Shown here piece after piece: positions 18,871-28,002 of a stretch of DNA of 64,000 nucleotides; the first letter of the stretch is position 1; each line of letters begins with the position of its first letter. The DNA comes from Paracoccaceae bacterium (lineage in GTDB: Bacteria > Pseudomonadota > Alphaproteobacteria > Rhodobacterales > Rhodobacteraceae). The stretch spans positions 62,001 through 126,000 of the forward strand of contig JALUYI010000042.1 of assembly GCA_027013095.1 (NCBI GenBank), in the 5' to 3' direction. The notes under the pieces were generated by a model. It worked only from the letters and a program-made list of their open reading frames with translations, ran no database searches and was not told where the DNA came from. A program made the position numbers and the translations under genes.

Positions 18871-20229
18871 TCAGAAAACCCGCACCCCCTGACGCCCCAG
18901 CTCGGCCTGAAGCACAGCGATCGGCAATTCGGAAAGCCCGAGACCCGATTTGACCGACAGGGCCGCCGCGACCCCCGCCCCCTGCCCCACCACCGCGCAG
19001 CAGGACATGTTGCGCGTGCCGGCATGGGCGATCCGATCCCCGCCAATGGCGCGTCCTGCAACCAACAGGTTTTTCACCTTTTGCGGCAGCAACGCCCGAT
19101 ATGGAATCTGCACATAGCGCCCGGTCGTAGGTAGGATCAGAACGCCATAGCCGTCGATGAATTCGGGATAGATTCCTATTGAATCGTCAAAACGCCCCTG
19201 ATGGCGCATATGGTCCTCGGTCAGGTTGTAAACCGCGTCAATCTTGCGGGTATCCCGAATGCCCACGCTCATACCGAAATTTCTGAGCCGTGCCGCCTCG
19301 CATCCCGGGGCATAAGCCCGCAGCGCCTTGATCGCCTGCATCACCTGCGCCCTGCCTTCGATTTCAAACCGCGTCAGGCTATCGGGATCGGTGCCATCAC
19401 AGCCATCCAGCTGCACCAAATTCATATAGGTCATCTCGCCGGTATCATGCACCGCCCCCCACGTTCCACCTATGGTGACCAGATGGGCGGGGATCAGCCC
19501 CTCCTTGATGGCACGCTCGAACGGCTTGCGCAGAAACGGCGAAAACATGCTGTCCTCTTTGCCGCTGGTCTCGATCTCCCACTCTCCCACCGCCCAGTCG
19601 GCATAGGTCTGTGGGTCGTCGCGAACCGCGGCCAGAAATCTCTGTTTGTTTATGCCGGCAAGGTGGAACATGACGCTGGCGGCCTGCATTTCTTCGACCG
19701 GCGTCTTATTCGTCGGCGCGCCGGCACGATGGGCAACATCGGCATCCCCCGTCGCGTCAATTACCCGACGCGCAAGGATAGCTTCACGACCAGCTTTGCT
19801 TTCGGTGATAATGCCGGTAATCGCGTCACCTTCCATGATCGGGGCGACGAATTGGCGGTGCAACATGGGGTGGATGCCCGCTTCGGCAACCAGTAGGTCG
19901 GCAACCACCTTGAACCCTTCGCTGTCCAGTTCATAAGACAGCGACTGGCTTTCCGGTACGGCAGCCCCCATGTCACGCGCGCGCTCTTCGAACTCGCGCC
20001 CGATCCCGCCTGCCTCAACCGTTTTTTCATGGCGATACCAAGCAAAGCCCTCGACCCCGACAACCGTGATATTGCCGCCAAAACAGCCAAAGCGTTCAAC
20101 CAACGTGACACACACTCCCGCGCGCGCAGCCGCGATTGCCGCCGCCAGGCCGCCAGGACCCGAGCCGACCACCAGAACGTCAGTCTTGTGGATCACATCG
20201 ATCTGCCGGGCGGGTTCGGTTATTTTCAT
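18871..20229 (-). CDS. FAD-dependent oxidoreductase (FAD_oxidored family)
   Basis: A 452-aa flavoprotein. The N-terminal dinucleotide-binding motif is DVLVVGSGPGGLAAAIAAARAG (residues ~17-38), with the family block RFGCFGGN after it. RRVIDATGDADVAHRAGAP and the C-terminal second FAD-contact region LLVAGRAIGGDRIAHAGTRNMSCCAVVGQGAGVAAAL are also typical of pfam12831 proteins. The substrate is unknown. It is a cytoplasmic protein with no signal peptide. It sits between hemF and hemC but is not itself a known haem gene; its stop abuts that of hemF. Confidence 0.85.
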   Translation of the reverse strand: MKITEPARQIDVIHKTDVLVVGSGPGGLAAAIAAARAGVCVTLVERFGCFGGNITVVGVEGFAWYRHEKTVEAGGIGREFEERARDMGAAVPESQSLSYELDSEGFKVVADLLVAEAGIHPMLHRQFVAPIMEGDAITGIITESKAGREAILARRVIDATGDADVAHRAGAPTNKTPVEEMQAASVMFHLAGINKQRFLAAVRDDPQTYADWAVGEWEIETSGKEDSMFSPFLRKPFERAIKEGLIPAHLVTIGGTWGAVHDTGEMTYMNLVQLDGCDGTDPDSLTRFEIEGRAQVMQAIKALRAYAPGCEAARLRNFGMSVGIRDTRKIDAVYNLTEDHMRHQGRFDDSIGIYPEFIDGYGVLILPTTGRYVQIPYRALLPQKVKNLLVAGRAIGGDRIAHAGTRNMSCCAVVGQGAGVAAALSVKSGLGLSELPIAVLQAELGRQGVRVF

Positions 20230-20389
20230 GATGCGAAACTCCAGCGCAAGGATCCCGCGCCCAGTTCCAGCTATTTTTCACCCGGGGTCAAGTCTGTTGT
20301 GCCAACGCCAGGCCAATACGGTTTTGGATCAAACCCCGGGGTTCATCAGGTCTGGCCTGCTGTGAACAAGCCTCAGCCCCCAAAAGCCG

Positions 20390-21328
20390 TCAGTCAAAAA
20401 AATACGGTCCAGCATTATCTAGCAGAACCTTGCCCAGCTCGACCCCCAGCGCCTTGGCATCGGCGATGTCTCCCAGAACCTCATGGGCCAGACATTCCGA
20501 GCCATCCGGGCGCAGGATCTCGCCGCGCAGCCAGATTTGATCCCCGTTCAGCTCGGCAAGCCCGGCAATCGGCATCTCGCATGAACCGTCGAGCGTGCGC
20601 AGGTAGGCGCGCTCGGCCTCAAGACGATAGCCGGTTGGAAAATCATGGATCGGTTGCAGCAGGTCCTTGACGGATTCATCGTTCCGTCGCCGCTCGATCC
20701 CGATCGCGCCCTGGGCAACCGCCGGCAGCATTTCGCCAACCGCGACGGGCGAGTTTGCCGCCTCCTCCATGCCCAGACGGTTCAGGCCCGCCATGGCCAG
20801 AAAGGTGCAATCGGCAACCCCCTCATCCAGCTTGCGCAGGCGCGTTTGCACATTGCCGCGAAACTCGACCACCTTCAGGTCGGGACGTTTGTATAGGATT
20901 TGCGCCCGCCGCCTGAGGCTACTTGTGCCGACCTTGGCCCCTGCAGGCAGGCTGGTTAGCGTCTCGAATCTTGGCGACAGGAACGCGTCCCGCACATCCT
21001 CGCGCGGCAAAAAACAATCCAGTGCCAGACCCTCGGGCTGCTCCACCGGCATGTCCTTCATCGAATGCACGGCAATGTCGATCCGCCCGCCCAGCAACGC
21101 CTCCTCGATTTCCTTTGTAAACAGACCCTTGCCCCCGAGATCGCGCAGCGGCTTGTCCTGAATCCGGTCCCCGGTGGTCTTGATGACGATCACCTCAAAG
21201 CAGCTCTGCTCAAGGCTGTGCATCTGGATCAGGCGGCGGCGCGTCTCATAGGCCTGCGCCAAAGCCAGCGGCGAACCGCGGGTGCCGATGCGCATGGGAG
21301 AGTCGGGGGTGGGCCAGAGAACTTGCAT
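20390..21328 (-). CDS. hemC: Hydroxymethylbilane synthase (porphobilinogen deaminase)
   Basis: Polymerises four porphobilinogen molecules into hydroxymethylbilane. The 312-aa protein has MRIGTRGSPLALAQA near the N-terminus, the substrate-binding KTTGDRIQDKPL, HSMKDMP, GTSSLRRRAQ, and the dipyrromethane cofactor Cys in GSCEMPIAG. The start is the ATG at 21328; an alternative ATG 11 codons later would also be possible. A much longer open frame runs upstream but is antisense to hemE and has no homology. It is divergent from hemE with a 174-bp spacer. Confidence 0.95.
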   Translation of the reverse strand: MQVLWPTPDSPMRIGTRGSPLALAQAYETRRRLIQMHSLEQSCFEVIVIKTTGDRIQDKPLRDLGGKGLFTKEIEEALLGGRIDIAVHSMKDMPVEQPEGLALDCFLPREDVRDAFLSPRFETLTSLPAGAKVGTSSLRRRAQILYKRPDLKVVEFRGNVQTRLRKLDEGVADCTFLAMAGLNRLGMEEAANSPVAVGEMLPAVAQGAIGIERRRNDESVKDLLQPIHDFPTGYRLEAERAYLRTLDGSCEMPIAGLAELNGDQIWLRGEILRPDGSECLAHEVLGDIADAKALGVELGKVLLDNAGPYFFD

Positions 21329-21502
21329 GCGCCACCATCTAATGGGCGCTGGCCCCCCTGACAATGACAAATTCGCCGCGCCCCGGACAGCCAACGAGCG
21401 CCTGAGTGCCTGCACAACCGGCCGGGCACGTCGTAACGACACATTGACATCCCCGCCCCAAACCCCGAGGGAGGGGCATACGGCCCAAGGCCGATAAAGA
21501 CG

Positions 21503-22546
21503 ATGGAGGCAAGCGTGCGCGAAGAGAAACTGATGATGCGGGCCCTTGGAGGCGAAACCCTGCCGGTGCCCCCGGTCTGGATGATGCGCCAAGCCGGACG
21601 TTACCTGCCGGAATACCGCGAAACGCGCGCCAAGGCCGGAGATTTCCTGTCCCTTTGCTACAATCCCGAGCTGGCCGCCGAGGTAACGCTGCAACCGATC
21701 CGTCGCTATGGCTTTGATGCGGCAATTGTTTTTGCCGACATCCTGCTGTTGCCGCAGGCCCTTGGCGCCGAACTGTGGTTTGAAACCGGCGAAGGGCCGC
21801 GCCTCTCCCAGATCAGGACCAAGGCGGATCTGGCCCGGCTGAAACCCGCCGATGCCATCCACGAGCATCTGGCCCCGGTCTATGAAACTGTGCGGATTCT
21901 GGCCGAGGAACTGCCGCGCGAGACAACCTTCATGGGCTTTGCCGGCGCCCCCTGGACGGTCGCCACCTACATGATTGCCGGGCGCGGCACACCGGATCAG
22001 GGGCCGGCTCATGCGCTGATGCAACAGGACCCGACCTGTTTCGATGCCCTTATCGACCTTTTGACCGCGGCCACCACCGAATATCTTCTGGCCCAGATCA
22101 AGGCCGGGGCCGAAGTGGTCAAGCTGTTCGACAGTTGGGCCGGCTCGCTGAAAGGCGCCGCATTTGACAAATACGCCATCGCCCCCACGCGCCGGATCGT
22201 GGCCGGACTGAAGGCGGTTTATCCCGACGTGCCGGTCATCGCCTTTCCGCGCGAGGCAGGGACGCGTTTTCAGGGTTTTGCCAAGGCGACCGGCGCGGAT
22301 TGCGTGGCGCTGGACACGGCGGTGGATGCCCAATGGGCGGCCAAGGCAGTGCAGGTGGACGGCTGCGTGCAGGGCAATCTGGACCCACGCCTGCTGGTCT
22401 CGGGCGGCGACGATCTTGTGCGCGAGGCCCGACGCGTCGCCGACGCCTTTGCAGGCGGGCCCTATATCTTCAACCTCGGACATGGGATCACACCGGATGC
22501 CGATCCCGCCAACGTCGATCTGATGTTGCGCGCTGTCCGGGGGTAA
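21503..22546 (+). CDS. hemE: Uroporphyrinogen decarboxylase
   Basis: Decarboxylates uroporphyrinogen III to coproporphyrinogen III, the step before HemF. The 347-aa protein shows [18 protein letters not shown] (substrate-binding Arg residues), [25 protein letters not shown] and the C-terminal [16 protein letters not shown]. The divergent arrangement with hemC suggests a shared control region at 21329-21502. I see no convincing -10/-35 pair there, although a TTGACA is present at 21444. Confidence 0.97.
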   Translation: MEASVREEKLMMRALGGETLPVPPVWMMRQAGRYLPEYRETRAKAGDFLSLCYNPELAAEVTLQPIRRYGFDAAIVFADILLLPQALGAELWFETGEGPRLSQIRTKADLARLKPADAIHEHLAPVYETVRILAEELPRETTFMGFAGAPWTVATYMIAGRGTPDQGPAHALMQQDPTCFDALIDLLTAATTEYLLAQIKAGAEVVKLFDSWAGSLKGAAFDKYAIAPTRRIVAGLKAVYPDVPVIAFPREAGTRFQGFAKATGADCVALDTAVDAQWAAKAVQVDGCVQGNLDPRLLVSGGDDLVREARRVADAFAGGPYIFNLGHGITPDADPANVDLMLRAVRG

Positions 22547-22561
22547 AGGGGCGCGCTCACC

Positions 22562-23854
22562 TTGAACGACGATATCCGAAATTTCCTGATCGGCGGGCAG
22601 GCCACCATGCTGGCCCTTGTGACGATGGTCATGGTCGCCATCTCGTGGGGCGTGTTCGCAACGGCGCCATCCTCGGACCTGATGGCCCTATATCTGGCGG
22701 GACAGGCCTTTGGCACACATCATCTTGACCAGATCTATCCCGCCGCCGCACCGCTCTTTGATCTGTCGATCCCGCAAAGCTGGCCCGATCTTGCCCGTCA
22801 GGCGGGGCTTGGGGATCTACAACTTTACCCCTATATCTACCCGCCCCTCTGGGCCGGGCTTGCCGCACCGCTGACAAAGCTGATAAGCGCGCACGAGTTT
22901 TTTGCTTTGGCACGGATCCTGAACGCCCTTCTGATGACGCTGTCTGCAGTTCTGGCGTGGCGGATCCTGCGCCCGCACATGTCACTGGCACGCTGGGTCA
23001 TGGCGGGGCTGGCACTGGCGCTGATCACGCCCATCGGCTTTGTCGCGCTCTATCAGAACCAGCCGCAAATTCTGGTCTCGGCCCTGATCCTGCTGGCCAT
23101 CGAACGCAGCCGGGCCAAGGCCCCGGTGAGCGCCGGGATAGCCTTGGCGCTGGCCGCGTCGATCAAGCTCTATCCGCTGCTTTTCATCGTGATCTGGCTG
23201 GGCCGACGTGAACGCGCGGCGCTGCTCAGTTTCGGCGCAAGCGGAGCGGTCTTGGCGCTGGCCTCTCTGGCCATCGGCGGGCTGGCCCTGAACCTTGTAT
23301 TTCTGGAGCGGATCGCGATGATCGCCCACACCGTTCTGGTCACCCAGATTACCTTTAATTTTGCCTCTCTCTTTGGGCAGTTCCTGTCGCCAGACCTGCA
23401 TGCGCTGGCCTCTGCGGATCACGCCAACGCCGTCCTGATCGCCGGGGTTTACGGTAGCAAGACGCTGCTGGCCAGCCTGACCGTCAAGGCAGTGCTGCTG
23501 GCCGGGCTGGCCCTGGCCTGGCTGGGGGCCCGCCTCAGCCGGGACGAGCGGACCCTTTATGGTGCCATCTGGCCAGCGCTCTTGATCCTTGTTTCGCTGA
23601 CCAGCCCGCTCAGCTGGGCGTACCACTACCTCAGTGTTGTGTTCCTGTTTCCCGCCCTCCTGATCGCCCCGCGCCAACCGCGCCAGAGGATCGTGGCGGC
23701 GCTGGCGCTGGCCGCAATCAGCCTGCCGGTCATGGTGTTTCTGTCGCGCCTGCCGGTTCCCTTCATGCTGGCGCAAACCGTCGGCACAGTGGCGCTGACG
23801 GTGCTGATCGGCAGCTTTCTTCGGATGCCCTCAAGCGACCCACAGCTGCCGTAA
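22562..23854 (+). CDS. Glycosyltransferase family 87 (DUF2029) membrane protein
   Basis: A 430-aa polytopic membrane protein with about ten hydrophobic segments, matching GT87/DUF2029 polyprenyl-phosphate-dependent mannosyltransferase-like proteins. Typical blocks are an N-terminal TM, DLMALYLAGQAF, LYPYIYPPLWAGL, and ALAASIKLYPLLFIVIWLGRR. The TTG at 22562 is taken as the start because AAAGGGG lies about 10 bp upstream; the first in-frame ATG is at 22607. It begins 15 bp after hemE and is probably co-transcribed with it. The physiological acceptor is unknown. Confidence 0.8.
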   Translation: MNDDIRNFLIGGQATMLALVTMVMVAISWGVFATAPSSDLMALYLAGQAFGTHHLDQIYPAAAPLFDLSIPQSWPDLARQAGLGDLQLYPYIYPPLWAGLAAPLTKLISAHEFFALARILNALLMTLSAVLAWRILRPHMSLARWVMAGLALALITPIGFVALYQNQPQILVSALILLAIERSRAKAPVSAGIALALAASIKLYPLLFIVIWLGRRERAALLSFGASGAVLALASLAIGGLALNLVFLERIAMIAHTVLVTQITFNFASLFGQFLSPDLHALASADHANAVLIAGVYGSKTLLASLTVKAVLLAGLALAWLGARLSRDERTLYGAIWPALLILVSLTSPLSWAYHYLSVVFLFPALLIAPRQPRQRIVAALALAAISLPVMVFLSRLPVPFMLAQTVGTVALTVLIGSFLRMPSSDPQLP

Positions 23855-23886
23855 TCCGAAAGAACACCCTTCGGAACGCCGCCCCT

Positions 23887-24822
23887 TCAAGGCGAGGGCA
23901 TGACATAGTCGGGCCACAGACCCGAGGCCTTGGCATAGGCGGCATAGTCCTGCCCCTGAAACACACCGTGCCCGGTGACCAGCGCCGTTTTCACCCCGTA
24001 GGCGGCGCCGCCCAGAATATCCGTATGCAGCGTGTCGCCAACCATCAGAATCCGCGTCCGGGACATCGCGCCCAGCCGCGCCAGAGCAAGGTCATAGATA
24101 TTGGCAAACGGCTTGCCGAAAAACTGCAAGTCAAGCGGCGCCCGGTCCGCCAACTGATGGGCGTAATAGCCCGGTTCGAGGCTCAGCCCTCCTTCGCGCG
24201 GGGCCACGATATCGGGGTTTCCGACATAAACCGGCCGCGGGTTACAGGCCAGACTGTCGGACAGCATCTGCTGGCGCTGTGCATCCCAATCCGCAGTGCT
24301 GAGCAGGACAAAACCCTTTACCGCATCGTAAACCGCCGGATCAAACCCCAGAATCCGGGTTTGCAGCGGGATATCGCCCAGATCCGCCTTGGCCGGGGCC
24401 ATAACACCCCAGACGCCGCTCTGGCACCGCAGCCCGGCAATCAGCGCATCCCGGCTGGCGACCACATCGGCAAGCGCAAAGGAAAACCCGAGGCGGGTGT
24501 ATTTTGCCAGCGCCGCCTGCGCCGGAAAGGTCGCGCCATTGGTCAAAACCATCACCCGCTTGCCCTGCGCCTGCAAACCGGCAACCGCTATCAGCGCGCT
24601 TTCGATCACCCGCTCGCCGACATTCAGAACCCCGAAAGCATCCAGCAAAAACGCATCGAACCGATCCGCCAGCGTCAACAACGAAGGCACCATGACCGGC
24701 GATTGTGCAAATCGGGCACTTGGCAGGCGCGTCCGCACCGCCTCATAGGCCCGAAACGCCCAATCTGAATCCCGCGCTGCCATCCATTCGATCCCACTGG
24801 TGAGTCCCGGCCCGAAACCCAT
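23887..24822 (-). CDS. HAD-superfamily hydrolase of the NagD/TIGR01459-like type
   Basis: Putative sugar-phosphate or nucleotide phosphatase of the class IIA HAD group. Motif I is DAFLLDAFGVLNVGE, motif II KRVMVLTNGATFP, an internal cap covers roughly residues 110-220, and the C-terminal block has FGKPFANIYDLALARLG and the acidic motif ILMVGDTLHTDILGGAAYGVKTALVTGHG. The N-terminal start is uncertain: ATGs at 24888, 24822 and 24783 are in frame. I use 24822 because the region before it has no recognisable conservation. Confidence 0.8.
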   Translation of the reverse strand: MGFGPGLTSGIEWMAARDSDWAFRAYEAVRTRLPSARFAQSPVMVPSLLTLADRFDAFLLDAFGVLNVGERVIESALIAVAGLQAQGKRVMVLTNGATFPAQAALAKYTRLGFSFALADVVASRDALIAGLRCQSGVWGVMAPAKADLGDIPLQTRILGFDPAVYDAVKGFVLLSTADWDAQRQQMLSDSLACNPRPVYVGNPDIVAPREGGLSLEPGYYAHQLADRAPLDLQFFGKPFANIYDLALARLGAMSRTRILMVGDTLHTDILGGAAYGVKTALVTGHGVFQGQDYAAYAKASGLWPDYVMPSP

Positions 24823-24949
24823 GACGAGCGGTTCGCAAGTCCTATTGCCTCGGGCGTGGCAAGGCAAGAGTCCCCAAACCGTTTCCAATTTCGGCGTACC
24901 TGCTCAGAAAACAGGCAAATATCAACGTTTTCCGCACAGTAGAGAAAAA

Positions 24950-24989
24950 ATTCCTGCGAATTTGATCTGGTTACTGGTAATTCGCGAAT
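24950..24989. promoter_or_regulatory. Two ATTC...GAAT palindromes ahead of the ArsR-type gene
   Basis: ATTC-CTGC-GAAT at 24950-24961 and the perfect palindrome ATTCGCGAAT at 24980-24989 lie 43-82 bp upstream of the repressor start, in an AT-rich gap. They are candidates for autoregulatory operator half-sites of the adjacent ArsR-type repressor. Binding is inferred only. Confidence 0.35.
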
Positions 24990-25031
24990 CAAGGAATTAC
25001 ATCCTGCCCGAACCCTGCAACGGAGCGGACT

Positions 25032-25433
25032 ATGCCCTTACCGGTTATCACTGATGATCTCAGCGAGGACGAACTCGATCAGATCATGGACAATGCCTAT
25101 GAGGCGTCAAACTTTCTCAAGGCTATCAGCCATGAGGGCCGCCTGATGATTCTCTGCCACTTGTTGTCCGGGGAAAAATCCGTCACTGAGCTTGAAAACC
25201 TTCTGCACGCGCGTCAGGCGGCGGTCTCGCAACAGCTGTCGCGACTGCGGATCGAGGGGCTGGTGCGCCCCCGGCGTGAGGGCAAGGCCACCTATTACAG
25301 CCTATCGGACAACCGCCCCAGAAAGGTGATCGAGGTGGTCTATGACCTCTACTGCAGGTCCGAAAATGGCCAGCCGATGATCCCCGAGACACGACGCACC
25401 AACACCAAACCCCGTCCCATCGGCCACCATTAG
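25032..25433 (+). CDS. ArsR-family repressor of the SqrR/BigR (persulfide-sensing) type
   Basis: A 133-aa winged-helix regulator (wHTH about residues 25-100: FLKAISHEGRLMILCHLL, then recognition helix RQAAVSQQLSRLR and wing RREGKATYY). It has exactly two cysteines, Cys42 in the MILCHLLSGE helix and Cys108 in VVYDLYCRSE. These positions coincide with the redox pair of BigR (Cys42/Cys108) and correspond to Cys41/Cys107 of Rhodobacter capsulatus SqrR. They do not resemble the metal site of ArsR/SmtB. It should therefore repress DNA in the reduced state and release on persulfide modification. No sulfide oxidation genes are adjacent. Confidence 0.85.
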   Translation: MPLPVITDDLSEDELDQIMDNAYEASNFLKAISHEGRLMILCHLLSGEKSVTELENLLHARQAAVSQQLSRLRIEGLVRPRREGKATYYSLSDNRPRKVIEVVYDLYCRSENGQPMIPETRRTNTKPRPIGHH

Positions 25434-25565
25434 GGTACAGGACCGACGTCATATTCCCGCGGCTCGGCGGCTCCCAAGGCCCCCCGCAGCGGATCTGGGG
25501 CGACCCGATCAAGCAGTTGAACTTTGCCAAGATTGCCATATTCTGCCAGCGTGAAAGGATATGAC

Positions 25566-26003
25566 GTGCAACAGACGGTTTACATTCTGAACGGACCCAA
25601 CCTCAATCTTCTGGGGCTGCGCGAGCCCGAGATCTACGGACACGAAACGCTGGATGACGTGATCGAGTCCTGTGCGCGGCTGGCCACCGAATTGGGTCTT
25701 TCAACCCGTGCGTTTCAGTCCAACCACGAGGGCGTTCTGATCGAGCATATCCACGAGGCCCGCGATCAGGCGGCAGCAATCATCATCAATCCGGCAGCCT
25801 TCAGTCACAGCTCGATTGCCATTCTGGACGCGCTTAACGCCTTTTCCGGCCCGGTAATCGAGGTCCATATCTCGAATATCCACAAACGCGAACACTTTCG
25901 TCACCATTCATTTGTATCGGGCCGTGCAGATGGCGTGATCGCCGGCCTTGGAACCCAAGGCTACCTGTTGGCGCTGCGCCACCTCGCCACGCGTCTTGGT
26001 TAG
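25566..26003 (+). CDS. aroQ: 3-dehydroquinate dehydratase, type II
   Basis: Dehydrates 3-dehydroquinate in the shikimate pathway. The 145-aa protein begins [23 protein letters not shown], with the active-site Tyr in the EIYG loop. It has the [14 protein letters not shown] block, [12 protein letters not shown] and [17 protein letters not shown]. The GTG at 25566 is used because AAAGGAT at 25554-25560 is ideally spaced; longer in-frame starts would place the ribosome site inside the gene. uraD follows after 12 bp. Confidence 0.95.
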   Translation: MQQTVYILNGPNLNLLGLREPEIYGHETLDDVIESCARLATELGLSTRAFQSNHEGVLIEHIHEARDQAAAIIINPAAFSHSSIAILDALNAFSGPVIEVHISNIHKREHFRHHSFVSGRADGVIAGLGTQGYLLALRHLATRLG

Positions 26004-26015
26004 GACAGAAATTCC

Positions 26016-26528
26016 ATGATAAGCAACCTTTCCCGCGATGCCTTTCTTGAACGATTCGCCGGCGTCTATGAGCACAGCCCATGGATCGCCGCGAAATGCT
26101 TTGACGAGGGCGGCCACCTGAACGCGACTTGCGCTGCCGATCTGGCCGGACCATTTGCAAATCAGGTCGAAAGCGCCGGTTACGAGCCGCAGCTTCTGCT
26201 TTTGCGCGCCCACCCCGATCTGGCAGGAAAACTGGCGCGCAAGGGCAACCTGACGCAGGACAGCAGCGCCGAGCAGGCCAGCGCCGGGCTGGACGCCTGT
26301 ACCGATGCGGAATTTGACACGTTCACCCGCCTGAATTCGGCTTATCGGGACAAATTCGGATTTCCCTTCATCCTAGCGGTCAAGGGCCGGAGCCGCCCCG
26401 AGATTCTGGCCAATTTCAAAGCCCGCCTTGATAACGATCTGGCCGAAGAGTTTCGCGAGGCCCTCAATCAGGTTCACCAGATCGCCCGGTTGCGCCTGCA
26501 GGCTCTGGATGAAGCCGAAGCTATCTGA
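26016..26528 (+). CDS. uraD: 2-oxo-4-hydroxy-4-carboxy-5-ureidoimidazoline (OHCU) decarboxylase
   Basis: Completes urate degradation to S-allantoin by decarboxylating OHCU. The 170-aa helical protein shows the family blocks LLRAHPDLAGKLA (catalytic His in RAHP), LTQDSSAEQASAGLD and YRDKFGFPFILAVKG. Other purine-catabolism genes (uricase, hiuH, allantoinase) are not in this window, so it is an orphan placed behind aroQ with 12 bp between. Its last 8 bp overlap the convergent SPOR-domain gene. Confidence 0.9.
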   Translation: MISNLSRDAFLERFAGVYEHSPWIAAKCFDEGGHLNATCAADLAGPFANQVESAGYEPQLLLLRAHPDLAGKLARKGNLTQDSSAEQASAGLDACTDAEFDTFTRLNSAYRDKFGFPFILAVKGRSRPEILANFKARLDNDLAEEFREALNQVHQIARLRLQALDEAEAI

Positions 26529-27927
26529 CCAGAAACGCGTCTGAAAATCCGGCGCGACGGGCGCTCTGCAGCCCGGCATTCAGACCCGACTGGTCAGCGA
26601 ACGGGCCCAACAGCACGATATCATAGGATCGGCCGGCGCGACGCAGCGGGCGCGAGAGCGTCGGTAACCCCTTGGCACGGAACCGCGACAGGGTGCGCGT
26701 GGCGTTGGCCGGCACCCCAAAGGTCGCTACCTGTATGAACCGCGCGCTTGTCCCGGTCGGCGCCTTGGCTGCGGCCTTGGGCGACGTCGTCTTGCGCGCG
26801 ACATCCCTTCTAACACTGGGGTCAAACGCCGAAACGTCGCTGACCTTGTGAAACTTTTTCATGTTATAAGGCGCAGCCTCGTCCTTGAGAATCCGTTTTT
26901 TCCGGGGCACGTAGGATCTGTGCACACGGCTGCTGTTGGCCGGAACATAGGAGCGGGTCGAGACCCGAACCACCGAAGTATAGGGATAGTGGATCTGTGC
27001 CAGTTGCCGCGTCATATCCCGCCCCGTGGTCACGTCGATCAGACGCCGCGGCATGGTCTGGGTCCAGAGCAGGTCCATAGCCGCCTCACCCGCCGCGGTT
27101 CCCCGCCCCCGATAGGCAGGATTAAACTCGGCCGGCAAAAGGCTCTTGTAGCCAGGGGGCAGCGGAATCTGTTGCGGTGTTACCTCGATTTTCAGCGGCG
27201 CGCGAGCGGCAACGGCGGCCCCGCTGGCCACCACCACCTGCCGAGACGCGCCCCGGGTGGCAAAACCCAGCGCGATGGCCCGGCTCCGCGCGATGATCGG
27301 GGCCGGATCGACCCAAGCGCCGTGTGTCCTGCTGCTGGCAACGGGAACGGCAGGCGCAACCCTGACCACCTGCCGAGGCGCGACGACCGGCGCTGCAAGC
27401 GCAACCCGAGGTGAGGGTTGCCGGACCGTCGAGCGCAAAGGCGCGCCCAAAAATACCGTACGCCAGTTGATTGCAGCGCGGCGGCGCATCTTTTGCGGCG
27501 CAGGTTGGCGCGCCACATAGGCCGGGCGCGCAACGGTATTTCCCGTCGCCGAAATCACCAGCGGGCGACGCGAACGCGGCTCTGCCGTAACTGTCGTCAC
27601 GCCTTTGAAACGACGCACCAGACGCGCCTTTGGCCCAACCTTCTGCACCGGGGCCGGACGCGCTCCGGCCACTCTGCTCGGCGACATCCCGCACACCACA
27701 CGCCGGTTGCGCTGCACCCGCGGCACCCACTGCACCGAGCCGCCATATCCGGCACGAATGAACGCACAGCCCCGGCTGTCCACATATTGCGACCCCTTAT
27801 AGCTGGCCGGTGGAATCTCGGCCGGTCCTCTGGATGTGCGAAGGGTCTGCGCCCCAGCGGCAAAACCGCTCAAAAAGCCCGTCGAAAAAACCACGATTCC
27901 AATGAGAACTGCGTTTACTGCCCGCAT
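26521..27927 (-). CDS. Exported SPOR-domain protein
   Basis: A 468-aa protein with an N-terminal signal peptide or anchor (AVLIGIVVFSTGFLSGFAAGAQ) and a long, low-complexity Ala/Pro/Arg/Val-rich middle (about 90-270). The C-terminal SPOR domain (about 395-468) contains ARFIQVATFGVPANATRTLSRF and YDIVLLGPFAD. SPOR domains bind denuded peptidoglycan at the division septum. There is no RlpA or amidase catalytic domain that I can recognise. The reading end overlaps uraD by 8 bp. Confidence 0.82.
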   Translation of the reverse strand: MRAVNAVLIGIVVFSTGFLSGFAAGAQTLRTSRGPAEIPPASYKGSQYVDSRGCAFIRAGYGGSVQWVPRVQRNRRVVCGMSPSRVAGARPAPVQKVGPKARLVRRFKGVTTVTAEPRSRRPLVISATGNTVARPAYVARQPAPQKMRRRAAINWRTVFLGAPLRSTVRQPSPRVALAAPVVAPRQVVRVAPAVPVASSRTHGAWVDPAPIIARSRAIALGFATRGASRQVVVASGAAVAARAPLKIEVTPQQIPLPPGYKSLLPAEFNPAYRGRGTAAGEAAMDLLWTQTMPRRLIDVTTGRDMTRQLAQIHYPYTSVVRVSTRSYVPANSSRVHRSYVPRKKRILKDEAAPYNMKKFHKVSDVSAFDPSVRRDVARKTTSPKAAAKAPTGTSARFIQVATFGVPANATRTLSRFRAKGLPTLSRPLRRAGRSYDIVLLGPFADQSGLNAGLQSARRAGFSDAFLVR

Positions 27928-28002
27928 TATTGCCCCCTTTTATTGCAGGGGAGTGTGCCGAAATATAACCAATGTGTAAAGAGAAAATGGCCTTATTTTC
28001 GC

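Noticed and set aside
21329-22483. Upstream extension of the hemC frame opposite hemE
   Set aside because: The hemC homology ends at the ATG at 21328; the rest is antisense to hemE and carries no domain.
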